A DNA stretch of 17,884 nucleotides from JAEMQF01 sp031419715 (GTDB taxonomy: Bacteria; Pseudomonadota; Gammaproteobacteria; Burkholderiales; Burkholderiaceae_C): assembly GCA_031419715.1 (NCBI GenBank), contig JANOLJ010000071.1, positions 1 through 17,884 of the forward strand. The letters run 5' to 3'. The notes under the pieces are model-generated. The model saw nothing but the letters and a program-made list of their open reading frames with translations, was not told the DNA's origin and did not search any database. Within the stretch, counting starts at the first letter, position 1; each line of letters begins with the position of its first letter. This document shows positions 14,657 through 17,884 of the stretch, piece after piece. Made by a program: the position numbers and the translations under genes.

Positions 14657-14663
14657 GAGTCGC

Positions 14664-15745
14664 ATGCTTCCTCCATTTCCCCTCATTGCCCTGGGCCGCA
14701 GTGACTTGCGCGTCACGCCGATCTGCCTGGGCACGATGACCTTCGGTGAGCAGGTCGATGAGGCCGGGGCGCACCGCATCCTGGACCGAGCCGTGGATCT
14801 CGGCGTGAACTTCATCGACACCGCCGAGGTGTACTCGGTGCCCACGCGCCGCGAAACCTATGGCGCGACAGAGCGCATCATCGGCTCATGGCTCGCGTCG
14901 CGGCCGGGCGTGCGCGCGCGCATCGCGCGCGCATCGTGCTCGCGTCGAAAGTCGCCGGGCCGGCGCGCGGCATGGACTGGGTGCGCGGCGGCAAGGCGAA
15001 CGTGACGCCGGCTGACTTTGTGCAGGCCTGTGACGACTCGCTGCAACGCTTGCGCACCGATGTGATCGACCTGTACCAGATTCACTGGCCGATCCGCAAC
15101 ACGCCGCTGTTCGGCGGTGTGTATTTCGACCCCGCCAAAGACGCCGACTTCACGAGCATTCGCGCCCAGCTTGAGGCGCTGGCGGGTCTCATCCAAGCGG
15201 GCAAGGTGCGGCATGTGGGTGTGTCGAACGAAACGCCGTGGGGCTTGAGCGAATTCTTGCGCGTCGCCGAGCGGCACGGCCTGCCGCGCATCATCAGCCT
15301 GCAGAACCCGTATGCGCTGGTGAACCGCGTTGTCGACAACGGCATCGATGAAATCCTGCATCGCACCGGCGTCTCGCTGCTCGGCTACTCGCCGCTGGGC
15401 TTTGGCATGCTCAGCGGCAAGTACGACACGAACGGCTTCGAGCCCGACGCCCGCGGCGGGCGCATCGCGCGCTATGAGTCGGTGCGCAAGCAGCGCTGGG
15501 GCCGGCCCGAGGCGCTGGCCGCGGCACGCAAGTACAGCGCATTGGCGCGCGAACACGGCCTGAGCCCGGCGCAAATGGCGCTGGCGTTCTGCTTTGGCAA
15601 CTGGCGTGTGACCAGCACCATCATCGGCGTGACGACGCTGGCGCAGCTCGACGAGAACATTGCTGCCTGGGGCACGCGGTTGCCGCGCGAAGTGCTGGAT
15701 GCGATCGACGCCATCCGCTGGGCGCACCGCGATCCTGCGCAGTAG
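14664..15745 (+). pseudogene. Tas-like aldo/keto reductase, frame broken by an 11-bp tandem duplication
   Basis: An NADPH-dependent aldo/keto reductase of the Tas/YghZ-like type, a cytoplasmic TIM barrel. The first frame (to 15005) gives MLPPFPLIALGRSDLRVTPI, LGTMTFGEQVDEAGAHRILD and catalytic Asp52 and Tyr57 in FIDTAEVYSVP. The second frame (to 15745) gives catalytic-type Lys in VLASKVAGP, His in DLYQIHWPIRNTP, and the cofactor-binding C-terminal part (TSTIIGVTTLAQLDENI). The catalytic tetrad is therefore split between two frames. The switch falls exactly at two copies of an 11-bp unit; removing one copy joins ASRPGVRARI directly to VLASKVAGP and gives a normal 356-residue protein. As written, neither fragment should be active. 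The second fragment could start at an internal ATG at 14888, but it would lack Asp and Tyr. An assembly artefact is possible. Confidence 0.88.
14914..14935 (+). repeat. Perfect 11-bp tandem duplication causing a frameshift
   Basis: GCGCGCGCATC occurs twice back to back (14914-14924 and 14925-14935). Eleven bases shift the frame by two, which accounts exactly for the frame change between the two reductase fragments. Confidence 0.97.
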
Positions 15746-15746
15746 C

Positions 15747-15768
15747 GCCGTGCCGAGGGCGGCACGGC
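15747..15768 (+). terminator. Strong GC hairpin just after the aldo/keto reductase stop
   Basis: GCCGTGCCG and CGGCACGGC form a perfect 9-bp stem around the loop AGGG, beginning one base after the TAG stop. No T-run follows, so it is either a U-less terminator-like or 3'-end-protecting hairpin rather than a classic intrinsic terminator. The rest of the gap up to plsY shows no clear promoter. Confidence 0.5.
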
Positions 15769-15872
15769 CATGAAGTCACCTCCGCGGCGCGCTGATCAGT
15801 CAAGGCAGCGATGCAGGCAGAATACGCGCCAGCGCACGCGCCACGCGGCGTGCTGACCTCGCCGCTCACCGC

Positions 15873-16580
15873 ATGCAATACCTCAACCCCGTTCTCGCGA
15901 CGCTGGCCGCTTACCTGATCGGCTCGCTGTCGTTCGCGGTTCTGGTGAGCCGCGCCTTCGGCCTGCGCGACCCGCGCACCTACGGCTCGGGCAACCCGGG
16001 TGCGACGAACGTGCTGCGCTCGGGGAACAAGGGCGCGGCGGCGCTGACGCTGTTGCTCGACGCGCTGAAGGGCTATGTGCCAGTGCTGCTGGTGCAGGTG
16101 TACGGCGAGCGCTTCGGCCTGGGGTCGGGCACGATGGCGGCTGCGGCGTTGGCGGCGTTTCTCGGCCACCTCTGGCCGGTGTTCTTCAAGTTTCAGGGCG
16201 GCAAGGGCGTGGCCACGGCGGCGGGCGCGATCTTCGGCCTGAACCCGCTGCTGGGCGTGGCCACGGTGGTCACCTGGATCGTCATCGCCGCGTTCTTTCG
16301 CTATTCGTCGCTCGCGGCTCTCGTGAGTGCCGCGTTCGCGCCGTTCTACCAATTGCTGATCTGGGGCGGCGGCCCGGCGGCGTTTGCCGTCAGCGTGATG
16401 GGGCTGCTGCTGGTCTGGCGGCACAGCGCCAACATTCGGAAATTGTTCAAAGGCACGGAGAGCAAGATCGGGCAGGGCAAGGCACCGGCGGCGCATGCCG
16501 CGGCGGCGCCCGGCCATGGCCCAACACACACCCAGCGCCACGCACCCAAAGCGGGCCACAAAGGAGGAGCAAAACGATGA
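15873..16580 (+). CDS. plsY: Glycerol-3-phosphate acyltransferase PlsY (acyl-phosphate dependent)
   Basis: An inner-membrane enzyme that transfers an acyl group from acyl-phosphate to position 1 of glycerol-3-phosphate, the first step of phospholipid synthesis. All three family motifs are present: GSGNPGATN (38-46), GHLWPVFFKFQGGKGVAT (98-115) and RHSANIRKLFKGTESKIG (183-200), within several hydrophobic segments (for example 8-27, 53-76, 126-142, 167-182). At 235 residues it is longer than the usual 190-216 because of a hydrophilic tail after residue 203, rich in Ala, Gly, Lys and with five His. The tail's last codons also contain the ribosome-binding site of ridA. Its stop overlaps the ridA start (ATGA). 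No Shine-Dalgarno sequence precedes plsY itself. Confidence 0.95.
   Translation: MQYLNPVLATLAAYLIGSLSFAVLVSRAFGLRDPRTYGSGNPGATNVLRSGNKGAAALTLLLDALKGYVPVLLVQVYGERFGLGSGTMAAAALAAFLGHLWPVFFKFQGGKGVATAAGAIFGLNPLLGVATVVTWIVIAAFFRYSSLAALVSAAFAPFYQLLIWGGGPAAFAVSVMGLLLVWRHSANIRKLFKGTESKIGQGKAPAAHAAAAPGHGPTHTQRHAPKAGHKGGAKR
16561..16568 (+). promoter_or_regulatory. Ribosome-binding site of the RidA gene inside the plsY tail
   Basis: AAAGGAGG lies eight bases before the RidA ATG and is read as Lys-Gly-Gly codons at the end of plsY. It fixes the RidA start at 16577 and supports coupled translation. Confidence 0.8.
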
Positions 16581-16936
16581 CCCATGCTGTAAGGCGCTAT
16601 CACGTCGGCGACCGCATGTCGGAGATGGCCATCCACAACGGCACGGTCTATCTGGCCGGGCAGATTGCCGATGATGCGACGCAAGACATTCGCGGCCAGA
16701 CGACGCAGGTGCTCGCCGCCATCGACAAGCTGCTCATCGAGGCCGGCACCGACCGCGCGCACATCCTGCGCTGCGAGATTTTTCTTGCCGATATCGCCGA
16801 CTTCGACGGCATGAACTCCGTGTGGGACGACTGGGTCGAGCCCGGTGACGCCCCGCCGCGCGCCACGGTTCAGGCGCGCCTGGCGCGGCCACCATGGAAA
16901 GTGGAGATGGTGGTCACGGCGGCGCTGCCTTCCTGA
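16577..16936 (+). CDS. RidA family (YjgF/UK114) protein
   Basis: A 119-residue cytoplasmic protein of the Rid family, which usually forms trimers and deaminates reactive imine/enamine intermediates from PLP enzymes. Visible family features are the early VYLAGQIADDATQDIRGQTTQVLAAID (about 24-50), HILRCEIFLADIADFDGMNSVWDDWV (62-87), and the active-site region PPRATVQARLARPPWKVEMVVTA (93-115), which keeps the conserved Arg in P-x-R-A and the Glu in V-E-M. It fits the YoaB-like subgroup better than classic RidA, though the substrate is unknown. It overlaps plsY by four bases and ends six bases before uppP, so all three are probably one transcript. Confidence 0.92.
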   Translation: MTHAVRRYHVGDRMSEMAIHNGTVYLAGQIADDATQDIRGQTTQVLAAIDKLLIEAGTDRAHILRCEIFLADIADFDGMNSVWDDWVEPGDAPPRATVQARLARPPWKVEMVVTAALPS

Positions 16937-16942
16937 GCGCGC

Positions 16943-17764
16943 GTGGACCTTACGCTGTTCGTCAAGGCGATGCTGATGGGCATCGTCGAAGGCCTCACCG
17001 AGTTCTTGCCGATCTCGAGCACCGGCCACCTCATCCTGGCCGGCTCGCTGCTCGGGTTTCATGATGACAAGAGCAAGGTGTTCGACATCGCGATCCAGAC
17101 CGGCGCCATCGTCGCCGTGATCATCGTCTACTGGCAAAAGCTGCGCGCCACGATGCTCGGCCTGGGCAACGATGCGAAGGCGCGGCGCTTTGCGTTGAAC
17201 GTCGGCATTGCGTTCTTTCCGGCCGTGGTGCTGGGCCTGTTGTTCGGCAAGGCGATCAAGGAGAACCTGTTCACGCCGGTGGTCGTGGCCAGCACCTTCA
17301 TCATCGGCGGCTTCATCATCTTGTGGGCCGAGGGGCGCTCCCACAAGGTGCGCATTGAATCGGTAGACGACATGACGCCGCTGGACGCGCTGAAGGTCGG
17401 CCTGGTGCAATGTTTTGCGATGATTCCCGGCACCAGCCGCTCCGGCGCCACCATCATCGGCGGCATGCTGCTGGGCCAGAGCCGGCGCTGCGCGACCGAC
17501 TTCAGCTTCTTCCTGGCGATCCCCACGCTGATCGGCGCGGGCGCGTACAGCCTGATCAAGGAGCGCGCGTTGCTCTCGGTGGCTGACATTCCGCTGTTCA
17601 GCGTCGGCCTGGTGTTTTCGTTTCTCTCGGCGTGGGTGTGCGTGCGCTGGTTATTGCGCTACATCTCGAGCCACGACTTCAAGCCGTTTGCGTGGTACCG
17701 CATCGCCTTTGGCATCGTCGTGTTGGCAACGGCCTACACCGGCCTGGTGGACTGGTCGGGTTGA
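16943..17764 (+). CDS. uppP: Undecaprenyl-diphosphatase UppP (BacA family)
   Basis: A 273-residue integral inner-membrane enzyme that converts undecaprenyl diphosphate to undecaprenyl phosphate for peptidoglycan and other envelope polymers; excess gives bacitracin resistance. The two active-site signatures are intact: EGLTEFLPISSTGH (16-29) and PGTSRSGATI (162-171) with the catalytic Arg166. Several hydrophobic segments and FSFFLAIPTLIGAGAY complete the pattern. The start is a GTG, six bases after the ridA stop and without an obvious Shine-Dalgarno sequence. It is preferred over ATG at 16970 because the family normally has about ten residues before the first signature helix. It ends three bases before the convergent trmB stop. 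Confidence 0.95.
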   Translation: MDLTLFVKAMLMGIVEGLTEFLPISSTGHLILAGSLLGFHDDKSKVFDIAIQTGAIVAVIIVYWQKLRATMLGLGNDAKARRFALNVGIAFFPAVVLGLLFGKAIKENLFTPVVVASTFIIGGFIILWAEGRSHKVRIESVDDMTPLDALKVGLVQCFAMIPGTSRSGATIIGGMLLGQSRRCATDFSFFLAIPTLIGAGAYSLIKERALLSVADIPLFSVGLVFSFLSAWVCVRWLLRYISSHDFKPFAWYRIAFGIVVLATAYTGLVDWSG

Positions 17765-17767
17765 GTT

Positions 17768-17884
17768 CTACGCCTTCTCGAACACCAGGTCCCACACGCC
17801 ATGGCCGAGCTTCAGGCCTCGGTTCTCGAACTTGGTCAACGGCCGGTAACTGGGGCGTTCGGCGTAGGCGTCGGCCGTGTTGCG
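17768..17884 (-). CDS. trmB: tRNA (guanine-N7-)-methyltransferase TrmB, C-terminal fragment at window edge
   Basis: The last 38 codons of a gene running in from the right edge, too short to be listed as a full frame. The sequence NTADAYAERPSYRPLTKFENRGLKLGHGVWDLVFEKA ends in the family's characteristic TKFE-x-RG-x-x-LGHGVWDL. TrmB is a SAM-dependent enzyme that makes m7G46 in the variable loop of tRNAs. The methyltransferase core lies outside the window. It is convergent with uppP; no hairpin fits in the three-base gap. Confidence 0.9.
   Translation of the reverse strand, partial: RNTADAYAERPSYRPLTKFENRGLKLGHGVWDLVFEKA

Noticed and set aside
13168..14658. Plus-strand open frame of 496 aa opposite the barrel fusion (also 11590-12945)
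   Set aside because: Both are shadows: no motifs, odd composition, while the minus-strand protein shows a signal peptide, HExxH and a barrel end signal.
15769..15872. Promoter or small gene between the reductase and plsY
   Set aside because: AGAATA near 15819 has no -35 partner at normal spacing, and no short frame with a ribosome-binding site is visible.

Overview
The window is GC-rich and reads as a chromosomal segment of a betaproteobacterium, most likely in the order Burkholderiales. This rests on the type and sequence flavour of the housekeeping genes (prfB, plsY, uppP, trmB), strong GC-ending codon use, and several genes whose -10-like hexamers sit 6-7 nt before the ATG. Genus cannot be set from sequence alone. 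Genes are tightly packed: no gene-free stretch exceeds 300 bases, and I see no tRNA, rRNA, CRISPR array, insertion sequence or replication origin.

Left part (1-6.7 kb). The 5' part of prfB (release factor 2) lies on the minus strand and carries the classic programmed +1 frameshift site. Next comes a minus-strand alpha/beta hydrolase. It is divergent from a plus-strand series: an exported M1-family aminopeptidase whose reading frame is broken by one extra base, a GNAT acetyltransferase, and an acyl-CoA synthetase carrying an in-frame 12-bp tandem repeat.

Middle part (6.7-11.6 kb) looks accessory. A 1118-residue protein combines two zinc ribbons, a class III nucleotide cyclase domain with non-canonical active-site residues, a STAND-like AAA ATPase and a long TPR-like tail whose base composition falls well below its front half. 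It is followed by two convergent toxin-antitoxin modules: higBA on the plus strand and a DUF433/DUF5615 pair on the minus strand. A perfect 16-bp palindrome lies between them.

Right part (11.7-17.9 kb). A large minus-strand exported protein joins a zinc-peptidase domain, a probable beta-propeller and a C-terminal outer-membrane beta-barrel. Divergent from it is an aldo/keto reductase split by an exact 11-bp tandem duplication. Then follows a compact operon plsY-ridA-uppP: phospholipid acylation, imine/enamine deamination and undecaprenyl-phosphate recycling. It converges on the 3' end of trmB.

The most interesting items are the peptidase/propeller/barrel fusion, the cyclase/ATPase protein next to two toxin-antitoxin modules, and the two frame-broken genes. 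Removing one repeat copy exactly restores the reductase; the aminopeptidase break is a single base. These breaks could be real mutations or assembly errors. I found no wholly new multi-gene system that I could defend.
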